A DNA stretch of 64,000 nucleotides from Vibrio splendidus (lineage in GTDB: Bacteria; Pseudomonadota; Gammaproteobacteria; Enterobacterales; Vibrionaceae). A program made the position numbers and the translations under genes. Position 1 is the first letter of the stretch. The number at the start of each line of letters is the position of its first letter. Below are positions 8,863 to 17,759 of the stretch, piece after piece. The stretch lies in NCBI RefSeq assembly GCF_001557875.1, contig NZ_LNRF01000001.1, positions 868,001 through 932,000 of the forward strand, read 5' to 3'. Under the pieces are notes generated by a model that saw only the letters and a program-made list of their open reading frames with translations, did not search any database and was not told the origin of the DNA.

Positions 8863-10806
8863 TTAGGTTCTAAATCGATTCACTTGGCTCTCTAAGTGAT
8901 GAGCAACCTCGGTTAAGTCGCTCGCTGCACCTGAAATGCTGCTGACCGATTCTTGGTTGCTTTGCGCGATGGTATTGGCACCTTGCGCGTTTTCACCCAG
9001 TGATTTGGTCAAGCAATCCTGCTCATCGACGGATATCGCGATTTGGCTGTTGGCCTGATTTAAATCTTGGATGTGTTGGTTAATCACATGCAAGTTCTGA
9101 GAAGCTTGTTGTGCCTGAGTTGAAGCATCTGAAACCGTGCTGTGGCTCTCTTTAATCGACTCTAACGCATCTTTAGCGCCACGTTGTAGCGATGTGATGA
9201 GTTCATCAATCTGGCTTGCAGAGTCTTGAGTACGCTTAGCGAGCGTTCTCACTTCATCGGCTACGACTGCAAATCCACGACCTTGTTCACCTGCGCGCGC
9301 AGCTTCAATAGCCGCATTCAATGCCAGTAGGTTGGTTTGTTCCGAAACGCCCTTGATTACTTCAAGAATGGCACCGATGTTCATCGACTCTTTGTGTAGG
9401 TCAGTCACTTTTTGGCTGCTGACCTGCATGCTTTCATCGGCGCTGCCAATCTCATGCAGAGTTTTGTCTACTTCTTTCAGTCCCATTGCCACATTCTCGG
9501 TTGCTTGGTTCGCCACTTGAGACGCGTGGTTAGCACTTGAAGCAATTTCTGATGTGCTTGAAGCTAGTTGGTCAACCGCGGATGAGATATTGATCATTTC
9601 ACTGTTTAGTTGTGTTGCGTTGGTCGAGCTGTTATTGGTCACTTGATTCAGCGACTCCGACATCTCACCAATGCGCACACTAGAGCGGTTCACTTGACCA
9701 ACAATATCGCGTAGAGATTCAATGGTGATCTCCATGTTGGTCAGCAGTTCGCCAATCTCGTTCTTGCTCTCAATGTTCACTTCAACATTTAAGTTGCCCT
9801 GAGAAAGTTCGTTGGTGATCTGTTTAACCTGCTCGATGCCTTTGGTAATAGAGCGAGTCACCAGCACGGCGCTCGTCATACCAATAACTAAGGCAACCCC
9901 CGTCAACAATATGATGATTTGAATTGATCGTTTCTCACTGGCTTGTAGCACTGGCGTGAGCGCTTGCTTCTGCCGCTCGAGAATACTTTGAGCATCAGCG
10001 ACCGCAATCGCTAAGCTGTCACCAATAGAGGCGAGGGTAGCGGTTCTTTGCGTGTTCTCAATCATCTGTTGATGAACTTGCTCAAAGCCTTTTGCATACG
10101 CTTCACGTTGGTTCGAGAAGTCTTCAATCAGCTCACTTTGATAAGGTGATGATTTGAGAGATTCAATATCGCCTTCAATACCTGGTAGCGCGTATTCAAA
10201 GATGTCTTTACCCGCTTCATAGGTTTTAAGATCGTTGTTGTTTGAGTAACTGAGCACGGTGATCTTGGCTGCGAGGAAATTCTCCATCAACATGCCCGCG
10301 TATAAGCTCGCGTTTGGATCGTTGTTATTGTAAGACTCATACAACAAGCTCTGCGCGGCTTTTAGCGCGTTAGTCTCTCTTTTGACCATCTCAACATTTA
10401 CGAGCTGGTCGATCATTAGCTGGCTCTGCTTCATTGACCCATAAGCCACATCAAACGCCGCAACGCTGTCTTGCACGAGTTGCAGGCTAGCTAGGCTATC
10501 GGTTTTGGTGGTGGATTGGATTAAGTTATTGAGCAGACTATCGATCGCGAGTTTGCTTGCTTGATAATTCGTTTCGTACTGCTCATCCAATGACTCTAAG
10601 TAACGTTCAGAGGCTAAACGCATCTGAAGAAAGTGCACTTGAATGTTGCCTGAGAGTGTCGCTTTATGGCTGAGTTCACTGTATTGGCTGAAGCCGTTCG
10701 ACAAGGTTTGGATACCTTTGTAACTCACAAAGCCTGAAATGACGAAAAAGAGCAAGCAGATGGCATAACCCAGCTTGATCTTGAGCGCTATAGAAAGGTG
10801 GCGCAT
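8863..10806 (-). CDS. Methyl-accepting chemotaxis protein, helical-bimodular type
   Basis: A 647-residue chemoreceptor. TM1 lies at about 12-31. The periplasmic region of about 255 residues is all-helical, with a size and pattern like the HBM (helical bimodular) sensor domain. TM2 is at about 295-317, followed by HAMP (about 318-370) and the signalling hairpin with the tip sequence [20 protein letters not shown]. The C-terminus ends NRFRT without a pentapeptide tether. It sits between thiM and thiE on the opposite strand, convergent to one and divergent from the other. The ligand is unknown; HBM receptors of other species bind organic acids or purines, so no ligand is proposed. Confidence 0.92.
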   Translation of the reverse strand: MRHLSIALKIKLGYAICLLFFVISGFVSYKGIQTLSNGFSQYSELSHKATLSGNIQVHFLQMRLASERYLESLDEQYETNYQASKLAIDSLLNNLIQSTTKTDSLASLQLVQDSVAAFDVAYGSMKQSQLMIDQLVNVEMVKRETNALKAAQSLLYESYNNNDPNASLYAGMLMENFLAAKITVLSYSNNNDLKTYEAGKDIFEYALPGIEGDIESLKSSPYQSELIEDFSNQREAYAKGFEQVHQQMIENTQRTATLASIGDSLAIAVADAQSILERQKQALTPVLQASEKRSIQIIILLTGVALVIGMTSAVLVTRSITKGIEQVKQITNELSQGNLNVEVNIESKNEIGELLTNMEITIESLRDIVGQVNRSSVRIGEMSESLNQVTNNSSTNATQLNSEMINISSAVDQLASSTSEIASSANHASQVANQATENVAMGLKEVDKTLHEIGSADESMQVSSQKVTDLHKESMNIGAILEVIKGVSEQTNLLALNAAIEAARAGEQGRGFAVVADEVRTLAKRTQDSASQIDELITSLQRGAKDALESIKESHSTVSDASTQAQQASQNLHVINQHIQDLNQANSQIAISVDEQDCLTKSLGENAQGANTIAQSNQESVSSISGAASDLTEVAHHLESQVNRFRT

Positions 10807-11068
10807 AACTATCCCTATATTTACCTGATTCCTTCACAGCGGAGTATTTCATAAAACAGCGTTCTGGGCATGCTTGAAGTGAATACTTTGTGTAATAAGT
10901 AACGCTTTAGTTAAAAAGTTCAGGTTTTTCGGCATGCTTTCAACGAGTTGCGTATTTGATGGTGTTTGCGTAATTGAGCTAATTTAGTATTAACTTCCAT
11001 GCACATGATGCGATTTGTCGGTAAAATGGTGCAACGCCAATTTTAGACATCGACTCCAAAGGTACGAT

Positions 11069-11686
11069 ATGAACCCTTATAAGCTCTACTTAGTAACGGA
11101 CGACCAACAAGATTTAGAAACGCTTAAGTTCGTGGTTGAACAAGCGGTTGTGGGTGGCGTCACTATGGTCCAAGTGAGAGAGAAACATGGGGATGTAAGA
11201 GCCTTCATTGAACGAGCACAAGCTGTTAAGTCCATTTTGGCTGGTTCAGGTGTACCGTTGATCATCAATGACCGAGTGGAAGTTGCATTGGCTGTCGACG
11301 CCGATGGTTTGCATCTGGGGCAATCGGATATGCCTGCAGAGTTAGCACGTCAGTTGATTGGCCCGGATAAGATTCTTGGGTTATCAATTGAAACTGAACA
11401 GCAGCTACAACAAGCCAATAGTTTGCCGATCGATTATATTGGACTCAGTGCGCTTTTTGCTACGCCGACCAAGACGAATCTAAAGAAACATTGGGGTTAT
11501 GAAGGCATTCAAATGGCTTTGGAAACAACGAAGTTGCCGATTGTGGGTATTGGTGGAATTAACGAGTCGAACATTCCGCAGTTAGTTAAGACAGGCATTC
11601 ATGGATTGGCCTTGGTATCAGCGATATGTCACGCTGAAAGCCCAAAACAAGCGACACAGGATTTGCTATTTCTAATGGAAGAGTGA
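11069..11686 (+). CDS. thiE: Thiamine-phosphate synthase ThiE
   Basis: A 205-residue TIM-barrel enzyme that couples HMP-PP and thiazole phosphate into thiamine phosphate. Visible motifs: MVQVREK, PLIINDRVEVALAVDADGLHLGQSD (the diphosphate/Mg site, here cut to the segments INDRV and GLHLGQSD), ATPTKTN and VGIGGI. ATG 11069 follows AAAGGT and starts with the expected YKLYLVTDD; a TTG at 11015 would add 18 unsupported residues. It lies downstream of the thiM operon but is separated by a chemoreceptor gene, and no second TPP aptamer is seen in front of it. It therefore seems to have its own promoter. Confidence 0.93.
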   Translation: MNPYKLYLVTDDQQDLETLKFVVEQAVVGGVTMVQVREKHGDVRAFIERAQAVKSILAGSGVPLIINDRVEVALAVDADGLHLGQSDMPAELARQLIGPDKILGLSIETEQQLQQANSLPIDYIGLSALFATPTKTNLKKHWGYEGIQMALETTKLPIVGIGGINESNIPQLVKTGIHGLALVSAICHAESPKQATQDLLFLMEE

Positions 11687-11697
11687 AGGGGTTATAG

Positions 11698-11735
11698 ACT
11701 AGAAAACAAATGAGGTTAGTCATCTGTTTTCTAGT
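11698..11735. terminator. Long hairpin after thiE
   Basis: ACTAGAAAACA (11698-11708) is the exact complement of TGTTTTCTAGT (11725-11735), with further ATGA/TCAT pairing inside. It begins 12 bases after the thiE stop. There is no long T run after it, so termination or 3'-end protection is inferred. Confidence 0.6.
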
Positions 11736-11808
11736 GAAAACACAGAGCTGTGCTATATGTGCTTATCGATTGAGCATTTAAGATGCTCTATCTAACATAG
11801 GGTTTGGT

Positions 11809-12267
11809 TTACTGAATGCACAGAGCAACGGTGCCGATGATCATAAGAACGATCGCAGCGTACCAACCGTATTGAGCGGTTTTATCAGCAACAAACACCT
11901 TAATGTAGTTGATCTCTTCATGCGCCATTGCGATGAAGTCCGTGTAGTTAATCGACAACTCACGGCTAGCTTCTTTCAGGTCTTGCTGAAGCTTGTTGAA
12001 AGACTCATCGATGAAGCCCTTTGTTTCCGAAGCAGACGGAGTAGCAGTTAACGCTAGGCTATTCCAAACCGCCATACGCGATTCATATTCACTTTCACTG
12101 ACACAATTAAGTACGCGTAAATCATACTCTCGTTTGTTACGCTCTTTACCCATTTTCTCAGGGCAAATATTTCTTAAAACGTTCACGACAAATTTTCCAA
12201 AAGGTTCATTTAGATATAGAAAAGCACTCGAAGAGCGCTCATAAACTGGGTGCGAATTAATATTCAA
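11809..12267 (-). CDS. Uncharacterised protein with C-terminal membrane anchor
   Basis: A 152-residue protein that I do not recognise. Residues 1-130 are soluble and mostly charged or helical (a Cys-containing stretch around NICPEKMGKERNKREYD, then a long helix FNKLQQDLKEASREL). Residues about 133-151 form one hydrophobic segment (WYAAIVLMIIGTVALCI) at the extreme C-terminus, and no N-terminal signal is present. This is the topology of a tail-anchored protein facing the cytoplasm. It is convergent with thiE and stands alone. No function is proposed. Confidence 0.6.
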   Translation of the reverse strand: MNINSHPVYERSSSAFLYLNEPFGKFVVNVLRNICPEKMGKERNKREYDLRVLNCVSESEYESRMAVWNSLALTATPSASETKGFIDESFNKLQQDLKEASRELSINYTDFIAMAHEEINYIKVFVADKTAQYGWYAAIVLMIIGTVALCIQ

Positions 12268-12595
12268 AAAGTGATCTATTTGAAACCGGCATAAGCGACT
12301 GCAAGGCAGAACGTTTATCTGGGGGATTTGAAGTTGGGTCAGTGGTGTTAAAGAGCGATTTGGGTCTGTCTAAATTCGTTTTAAAAGACAAACCCGTTGG
12401 GATCGCAGTGTAGTTAGGTCACTTTGGGACATCAACTAGGGTGTTTTATCCACACGACAAAGATATTTATCGGCAAGATAAGTAGAAATGAGGTAGCGCT
12501 GGTGAGTTGCACGCCGATATTGAATCTCTGAATTGACGATGTTTTGAAAATAGAGATGTTTTCAAAAACAGAGGTGCTTTCAAAAATACAGGAGG
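12268..12595. other. 328-base intergenic region
   Basis: No gene is seen. The only structure noted is a set of three short tandem repeats at its right end (12538-12590), next to the stop codon of the LysR gene. Confidence 0.5.
12538..12590. repeat. Three degenerate 17-18-base tandem repeats
   Basis: Units begin GATGTTTTGAAAATAGA, GATGTTTTCAAAAACAGA and GGTGCTTTCAAAAATACA, head to tail. They lie immediately downstream of the LysR gene. No function is evident. Confidence 0.65.
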
Positions 12596-13498
12596 CTAGT
12601 TGGCTTGCCATTGATTGTATTGCAGTGAGTGTCCCTTAAGCTTTTCAATAAGGCTAGTGAGAACTGGGCCATTGATGTGGCTACGAGACACCAAACAACC
12701 CACAGGAGTAATCCAACCACCATGCTCGTGCGAGACAGGTAACGCCACAAGATCACCTTTTTGAATGCTTTCCATCACCATCATTTCAGGTACATTTGCC
12801 CACCCAATATTTTGTTCAACGAGATCAATAATGGTTTTGTGATTGTTGGCATACCAAAGCATGGAGCTAATTCCGTAGGTGAACCACAGTTCGCGTTGCT
12901 TTGAACTGCGATGCACGCATTGGCGGTAACGTTTTAAATCGGAATCTTGCACAACGGGCATTTGGCTTAGTTCGTGCGTGGCAGAACTGACAGTGAGAAA
13001 GCGTGCTTGGCCAAGTAAGAAAAAGTCCATATCTACCTTAAGTTCACCATCCGCATAGATGATGCCAATCTGCGCTTTTCCACGCCTCACCATGTCCTCA
13101 ACATCGAAGGTAGAAGCGGTAATGATATCGAAGTGAGTAATTGGAAATTGATCAGTTAGTGAGCTGATTATCTTTATGAAGTTCTTATCAATGATGCTCT
13201 CATCAACCGCAATGATCAGTTCATGCTCATCTTCTTGTGTTAGCGACTCTACTTTTTGATCGAAATACTTTTGCTGGTCAAGAATCGACTTAGCCACAGG
13301 CAATAATGCTTTGCCTGTGTTGGTTAAAACGGGGATGTTTTTCTCTCGATTAAACAGCTCTTGATCGATGGCGATTTCTAGGTTGGCGATCGACTGGCTG
13401 ACTCCAGACTGAGCACGTTTCAGCTTGCGTGCCGCGGCAGAGAAAGAGCCACTTTCACATACAGTGACGAATACTTTTAATTGTTCAAAACTATACAT
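12596..13498 (-). CDS. LysR-type regulator, divergent from PACE efflux gene
   Basis: A 300-residue LysR regulator. The N-terminal winged HTH covers about 1-60 (FVTVCESGSFSAAARKLKRAQSGVSQSIANLE), and the substrate-binding effector domain covers about 90-290. It is transcribed away from the PACE-family efflux gene across 137 bases, the classic layout in which the LysR protein controls the divergent gene, as with AceR and AceI. The inducer is not predictable from sequence. Confidence 0.88.
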   Translation of the reverse strand: MYSFEQLKVFVTVCESGSFSAAARKLKRAQSGVSQSIANLEIAIDQELFNREKNIPVLTNTGKALLPVAKSILDQQKYFDQKVESLTQEDEHELIIAVDESIIDKNFIKIISSLTDQFPITHFDIITASTFDVEDMVRRGKAQIGIIYADGELKVDMDFFLLGQARFLTVSSATHELSQMPVVQDSDLKRYRQCVHRSSKQRELWFTYGISSMLWYANNHKTIIDLVEQNIGWANVPEMMVMESIQKGDLVALPVSHEHGGWITPVGCLVSRSHINGPVLTSLIEKLKGHSLQYNQWQAN

Positions 13499-13635
13499 GT
13501 TATCTCCCGCTCAATACAAAATTGGATATTCCACTCAGGCTATCACTAATCGTGATGGCTGTTAACTTTCTCTTATTATTTCCGATGACATAATCCTAGC
13601 TAATCCAACACATACTAGATTATTTAGAGGAATGT

Positions 13636-14064
13636 ATGAGTACGTTAGAAAGAGTGTTTCACTCAGTGTTATTCGAAGTTTTAGCCGTAACGCTTTCAAT
13701 AATCGGCTTAGCGATATTTACCGATCACGATATGAATGCCTTATCAGGAACCATGATAGTTGTTGCGACTATCGCGATGATCTGGAACTACTGTTTTAAC
13801 CGTGTTTTTGATCGGTATTTCACGGGTGATAAATCCAAGCGTTCGCTCAAGTTACGTGTTTTTCACGTGGTGTTATTTGAGGCAGGCTTGCTGGTGGCGA
13901 CGATCCCAGTGATGGCTTACTTACTTGATGTGGGGATTTGGCAGGCATTTTTAATGGACATCGGCGTGACCATTTTTATTACCATTTACGCGTTTGTTTT
14001 TAATCTGATTTACGATCATGTGCGTGCATTCTGGGTACGCAGTTCGGATCTAGCAGTTCAGTAA
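13636..14064 (+). CDS. PACE-family biocide/multidrug efflux protein
   Basis: A 142-residue inner-membrane protein with four transmembrane helices in two tandem repeats (about 1-70 and 71-140). Each repeat opens with the same pattern: RVFHSVLFEVLAV and RVFHVVLFEAGLL. This duplicated bacterial transmembrane pair is the mark of the proteobacterial antimicrobial compound efflux (PACE) family, typified by AceI. The conserved membrane glutamate is present (Glu14), with another in the second repeat. It probably exports cationic biocides or polyamines by proton exchange. A divergent LysR gene is the likely regulator. Confidence 0.85.
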   Translation: MSTLERVFHSVLFEVLAVTLSIIGLAIFTDHDMNALSGTMIVVATIAMIWNYCFNRVFDRYFTGDKSKRSLKLRVFHVVLFEAGLLVATIPVMAYLLDVGIWQAFLMDIGVTIFITIYAFVFNLIYDHVRAFWVRSSDLAVQ

Positions 14065-14072
14065 TCTGCCAA

Positions 14073-14146
14073 GTTAGTAAACGCTAGTTTAGCTACTAAC
14101 CGATTGTTTATTCGTTATTTTGACGGAGATGGTCGGTTAGTAAACC
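14073..14146. repeat. Repeated GTTAGTA motifs before an AraC gene
   Basis: GTTAGTA (14073-14079) and TACTAAC (14094-14100) form a hairpin just after the PACE gene. A further copy, GGTTAGTAAACC, lies at 14135-14146. The first pair may be a weak transcript end; the set could also be regulator sites. Neither is proven. Confidence 0.45.
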
Positions 14147-14225
14147 TAGGTCACTCGTCATTTATTCTGCTATCTTAAATAAGGTGATAGTTTGAGTTCG
14201 TGAAAGAACAGATTAAGAGGAAAGG

Positions 14226-15224
14226 ATGTCCAATACCCTTCAAATGACGGTTGTAGATAAGAAAGAAGTTGAGCTGTTTGCAGAACTGTTCAAACATATC
14301 GACGGTGAAATCTACACTTTGCTACGCTGCGCTAAAATTCCTAATGATATTCTTATCAACAATGAGCATTACGATTATCTCCCTGAGACAACCGTTAAAA
14401 ATGTGGTCAAGATTATGGGGGAGTCGGCGTCGAGAGAAGAATTCTCGCTGTTTATGTGGAGTTTTTGCAAGCAAACCTATGTGCCAAGGTTCGTCGCTAA
14501 ACTGAGTCAGCAAGACTCGCTGAAAAGTGCGCTAGACCAGTTTGGCGAGCAGTTGAAGCTCATATCCAACGGTGCGAATGTCTATACCAAGCAATCCGGA
14601 GGCAAGTGGTGGCTGGTTCGCGAGAAGCCGTTTACTAACGCACCTTGGTTTAAGTTCGCTGAACTGTTCTCTGTTATTTTCATCAACGAGCTGCTTTCAG
14701 TATTAACGCAAGGTCGTTGGAAGCCGTCTGAGGTTGGCATTCAAAGTGGCGATCTCGAATGTTTTCAATCTCTTCCACAAATGGGCAGTGCTCAGTTTTA
14801 TACGCATAGACCGGTCACTGCCTTTGAGATCCCTGAAGACATCATGCTTGCACCTATTGTGTTACCAAAGGTAGCTCAAGAATCAGAAATCACTGCGCCT
14901 TTACCTAGCTCATTCCTGAGCGCTTTTAAGCTTGTTATTAAACCTTATCTCACGATGGGGAAACTCCCAATTAGCTTAGCTTCTGAGATTCTAAATATTC
15001 ATGTCAGAACGATTCAGCGTCGGTTGGAAAGTGAAGGGGTGGTCTACAAAACCTTGATTGAAGAGATGGTTCTAGTTCAGGTTTTAGAATTGCTCAAGCA
15101 GCCCGATCTATCGATCACTCAAGTAGGCGCGAAGATGGGCTATTCCGACTCTTCCCACTTTACCCGAGCCTTTAAAAGACAAATGAACATGACGCCAAGA
15201 CAGTATCGAAAGGCGAATAGCTAA
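14226..15224 (+). CDS. AraC-family regulator, arabinose-binding-like N-domain
   Basis: A 332-residue regulator. Residues about 20-210 resemble the Arabinose_bd-type sensor domain found in OruR/ArgR-like AraC proteins. The C-terminal HTH_18 region (about 235-330) contains SLASEILNIHVRTIQRRLE and MGYSDSSHFTRAFKRQMNMTPRQYR. A strong ribosome site, AGAGGAAAGG, abuts the ATG. The next gene on the same strand is the secreted amidohydrolase 283 bases away, a possible target. A related regulator of the same architecture is at 21800-22825. Confidence 0.85.
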   Translation: MSNTLQMTVVDKKEVELFAELFKHIDGEIYTLLRCAKIPNDILINNEHYDYLPETTVKNVVKIMGESASREEFSLFMWSFCKQTYVPRFVAKLSQQDSLKSALDQFGEQLKLISNGANVYTKQSGGKWWLVREKPFTNAPWFKFAELFSVIFINELLSVLTQGRWKPSEVGIQSGDLECFQSLPQMGSAQFYTHRPVTAFEIPEDIMLAPIVLPKVAQESEITAPLPSSFLSAFKLVIKPYLTMGKLPISLASEILNIHVRTIQRRLESEGVVYKTLIEEMVLVQVLELLKQPDLSITQVGAKMGYSDSSHFTRAFKRQMNMTPRQYRKANS

Positions 15225-15507
15225 AGTATTTACACAGACTACAGGTACCTAACGATAGAGCGCAGGCGAAGATTTATTTGTTGTCACCAAATGGCCATTT
15301 GTGAACCTTGAACACTGGCAGTATCACTACTAAGTTATTGAATGTGGATGAGTTGTTTTTACCTCGATTTTCTCCCGGAATTTTGATTAGATTTTTGTGA
15401 TTATCGCGGCTAATAAAAACACCTTTGAAACCTCATGACACTCATTAGTAGTTACGGAATCGTTATGGGAAGTGGACTCCACTCATAAACGGAATCAAGG
15501 TGTATAA

Positions 15508-16884
15508 ATGAAAAATGCAGGCTTAAAATTCTCTGTTATTGCTCTTTCGTGTTCATTTGCTCTTTCTGCAAATGCAGCATCAACGTTATTTACCAATGTT
15601 GATATTTTCAATGGTACAGAAAACAAACTCTACGAAGATCATCACGTATTAGTCGAAGACAATCTAATCAAACAAATCTCGGCAAACCCAATCGAAGCCA
15701 GTGAAGCTACCGTCATTGAAGGTGAAGGTAAAACGTTAATGCCTGGCTTAATCGATGGCCATGCCCACGTTATGATTAACTATAATTTTGGTGACATCGA
15801 AACCAATAAAGATCTCACTGACATCTCTATTCATGCAACGCAAGTGGCTAAGCGCTACTTAGATGATGGTTTTACAACCGTTCGTGATATGGGCGGACCT
15901 GCCTTCGGTTTGGCTCGCGAAATTGAGAGTGGCAATGTTGTTGGTCCTCGAATTTATCCGTCTGGTGCATTTATCTCTCAAACATCAGGTCATGGTGATT
16001 TCCGAGATAGAAGTGATCCCGGTTTCACGCCTAATTCGGTAGGGGATATTTCTAACTTTGAAAGAATGGGCATTGGCGCTGTAGCCGATGGCGTGCCTGA
16101 AGTTCTCAAAGCGACAAGACTGAACTTACGCAATGGTGCGACTCAGATAAAGATCATGGCCGGTGGTGGTGGTTCATCTCGATTTGACCCGATTGATACA
16201 ACTCAATACTCGGTAGACGAAACCTGTGCCATCGTTGAAGCAGCAAAAGATTGGAACACTTATGTTGCTGCGCATACATTCAATGATCGCTCGGTAAACC
16301 GTCTTCTTGATTGTGGTGTAAAAACCTTTGAGCACGGATTCTTTATTAATGACGACACGATGAAGAGAATTGCAAAAGAGGGCGGATATGTTGTTCCACA
16401 GATGTGGGGGCTATCGCCAGATCTAGCAAAGAACCCGCTTATGCCTGCAGAAAAACTTCCTATGGTTGCTCAGCTTCAAGAGCAGTACGGTGACTACGGT
16501 AAACGCCTACTTGAAAATAACGTGAAGGTTGTTTTTGCATCAGACTATGTAGGTGCAGACTCAGATGCCGAGCGAGCTCGTCGTTACGAAATCTACTGGA
16601 GAACGCAAGCGTTTGGTAGCAACTTCGAAGTGTTGAAACAAATGACTTCTACAGCTGGTGAAATGTTAGCAATGTCAGGCCCTAGAGGCACAACCCAAGG
16701 CAAGTTAGGTGTTATCGAAAAAGGTGCCGTTGCAGATATTTTATTAGTAGATGGTAACCCATTGGAAGACATGAAGGTATTAGGTGCGACCACCGAGTGG
16801 TTTGACGCTGATCCTGAATACAAAACTATCGATACGATTAAATTGGTAATGAAAGATGGCGTTGTATACCGCAACGAAATGTAA
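15508..16884 (+). CDS. Secreted metal-dependent amidohydrolase (imidazolonepropionase-like)
   Basis: A 458-residue amidohydrolase with a Sec signal peptide (cleavage after SANAA, near residue 24), so it acts in the periplasm or outside. The metal site is visible: His85 and His87 in DGHAHV, Lys215 in QIKIMAGGG (the position of the carboxylated bridging lysine), His in VAAHTF, His in FEHGFF, and Asp in VFASDY. The family includes Xaa-Pro dipeptidases and other secreted peptidases of the amidohydrolase superfamily. A peptide or N-acyl amino acid substrate is plausible but not shown. It is followed by a strong hairpin and a DUF3299 gene. Confidence 0.85.
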   Translation: MKNAGLKFSVIALSCSFALSANAASTLFTNVDIFNGTENKLYEDHHVLVEDNLIKQISANPIEASEATVIEGEGKTLMPGLIDGHAHVMINYNFGDIETNKDLTDISIHATQVAKRYLDDGFTTVRDMGGPAFGLAREIESGNVVGPRIYPSGAFISQTSGHGDFRDRSDPGFTPNSVGDISNFERMGIGAVADGVPEVLKATRLNLRNGATQIKIMAGGGGSSRFDPIDTTQYSVDETCAIVEAAKDWNTYVAAHTFNDRSVNRLLDCGVKTFEHGFFINDDTMKRIAKEGGYVVPQMWGLSPDLAKNPLMPAEKLPMVAQLQEQYGDYGKRLLENNVKVVFASDYVGADSDAERARRYEIYWRTQAFGSNFEVLKQMTSTAGEMLAMSGPRGTTQGKLGVIEKGAVADILLVDGNPLEDMKVLGATTEWFDADPEYKTIDTIKLVMKDGVVYRNEM

Positions 16885-16905
16885 TCTTTGGCTTGATGTT
16901 TAATA

Positions 16906-16936
16906 GTTAGGTAGGGGAGTGCCTCCTCTACCTAAC
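16906..16936 (+). terminator. 14-bp hairpin between the amidohydrolase and DUF3299 genes
   Basis: GTTAGGTAGGGGAG and CTCCTCTACCTAAC pair around a three-base loop with one G-T pair. No T run follows, so it may attenuate or stabilise the mRNA end rather than terminate fully. Confidence 0.6.
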
Positions 16937-16970
16937 TTAGCTTAACGATGTTTTTGTGAGGTAAAGTTTC

Positions 16971-17636
16971 ATGGTTATTTTGAAGCCAATTTTTTCGCTG
17001 TTTGTATTGTGTTGTTTGTCGTTTCCATCACTAGCTAACGAAGTGAAGGTTACATACTGGGACGAGCTAGTTCCAAGCATGGAGTTGATAGAAGACCCAT
17101 TTCAAAAGCTTGATCGGAATCAGATGTTTGATATGGCGACCATTGCTCGCTTTAAAGACGCGCAAACTGAAGACGGTTTTGTCGCAAGTGACGAAGCAAA
17201 ACAGGAAATAGTGGAAGTAACAGAAAGGCTCAAAAAGCAGGACGTGGATGTTGAAGCGCTGTTTGTTGCTCGTGAGCAGATTATGAAGCAACGAGAAGCG
17301 TTAGGTTCTAAACCAAATAATGAGGTTGTAGGCAGTAAGCATCGAATCCCTGGCTATATCACTCCGATTGAAATGGACGGAACTAAAGTTACTAAGTTCT
17401 TCTTAGTGCCTTCTGCAGGAGCTTGTATCCACACACCACCACCTCCAGCGAATCAATTGGTGCTGATAGATTACCCTCAAGGCATTGAATTAGTGAGCTT
17501 AATGACGCCGGTTTGGGTTGAAGGCGAGTTAACTGGGCATCAATCGAAAGAAAATGTGAATTACTCTGACGGCGCTGCCAACGTGCAGTCGGTATATGCG
17601 ATGAAAGCGGACGGTATAGAGCAGTATCAACCTTAA
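16971..17636 (+). CDS. DUF3299 family exported protein
   Basis: A 221-residue protein with a Sec signal peptide (cleavage after FPSLA, near residue 22). The conserved DUF3299 core is at about 120-195: IPGYITPIE, then FFLVPSAGACIHTPPPPANQ with its invariant Cys-Ile-His, then TPVWVEGEL. The CIHTPPP motif suggests metal or cofactor binding, but no function is established for the family. It is in the same direction as the upstream amidohydrolase and possibly co-expressed. Confidence 0.85.
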   Translation: MVILKPIFSLFVLCCLSFPSLANEVKVTYWDELVPSMELIEDPFQKLDRNQMFDMATIARFKDAQTEDGFVASDEAKQEIVEVTERLKKQDVDVEALFVAREQIMKQREALGSKPNNEVVGSKHRIPGYITPIEMDGTKVTKFFLVPSAGACIHTPPPPANQLVLIDYPQGIELVSLMTPVWVEGELTGHQSKENVNYSDGAANVQSVYAMKADGIEQYQP

Positions 17637-17690
17637 GCTAGCGCACCTAGTGCGCTCCAATTTCATGTTGGAAGTATTTAAATCACTCAG

Positions 17691-17705
17691 TGTCATCAAA
17701 TGACA
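17691..17705. promoter_or_regulatory. 15-base palindrome upstream of the porin gene
   Basis: TGTCAT-CAA-ATGACA is a perfect inverted repeat 55 bases before the porin start. It resembles an operator half-site pair. Nothing identifies the regulator. A separate small hairpin, AGCGCAC-CTA-GTGCGCT, lies at 17640-17656 right after the DUF3299 gene. Confidence 0.4.
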
Positions 17706-17759
17706 ATTTTCAATGTGAGTAATAACTAAAATAAAACTAACTTAAAAAGCACTGGTGAC

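Noticed and set aside
11015..11068. TTG start adding 18 residues to ThiE
   Set aside because: ThiE homologues begin near the MNPYKLYLVTDD start, which has its own ribosome site.
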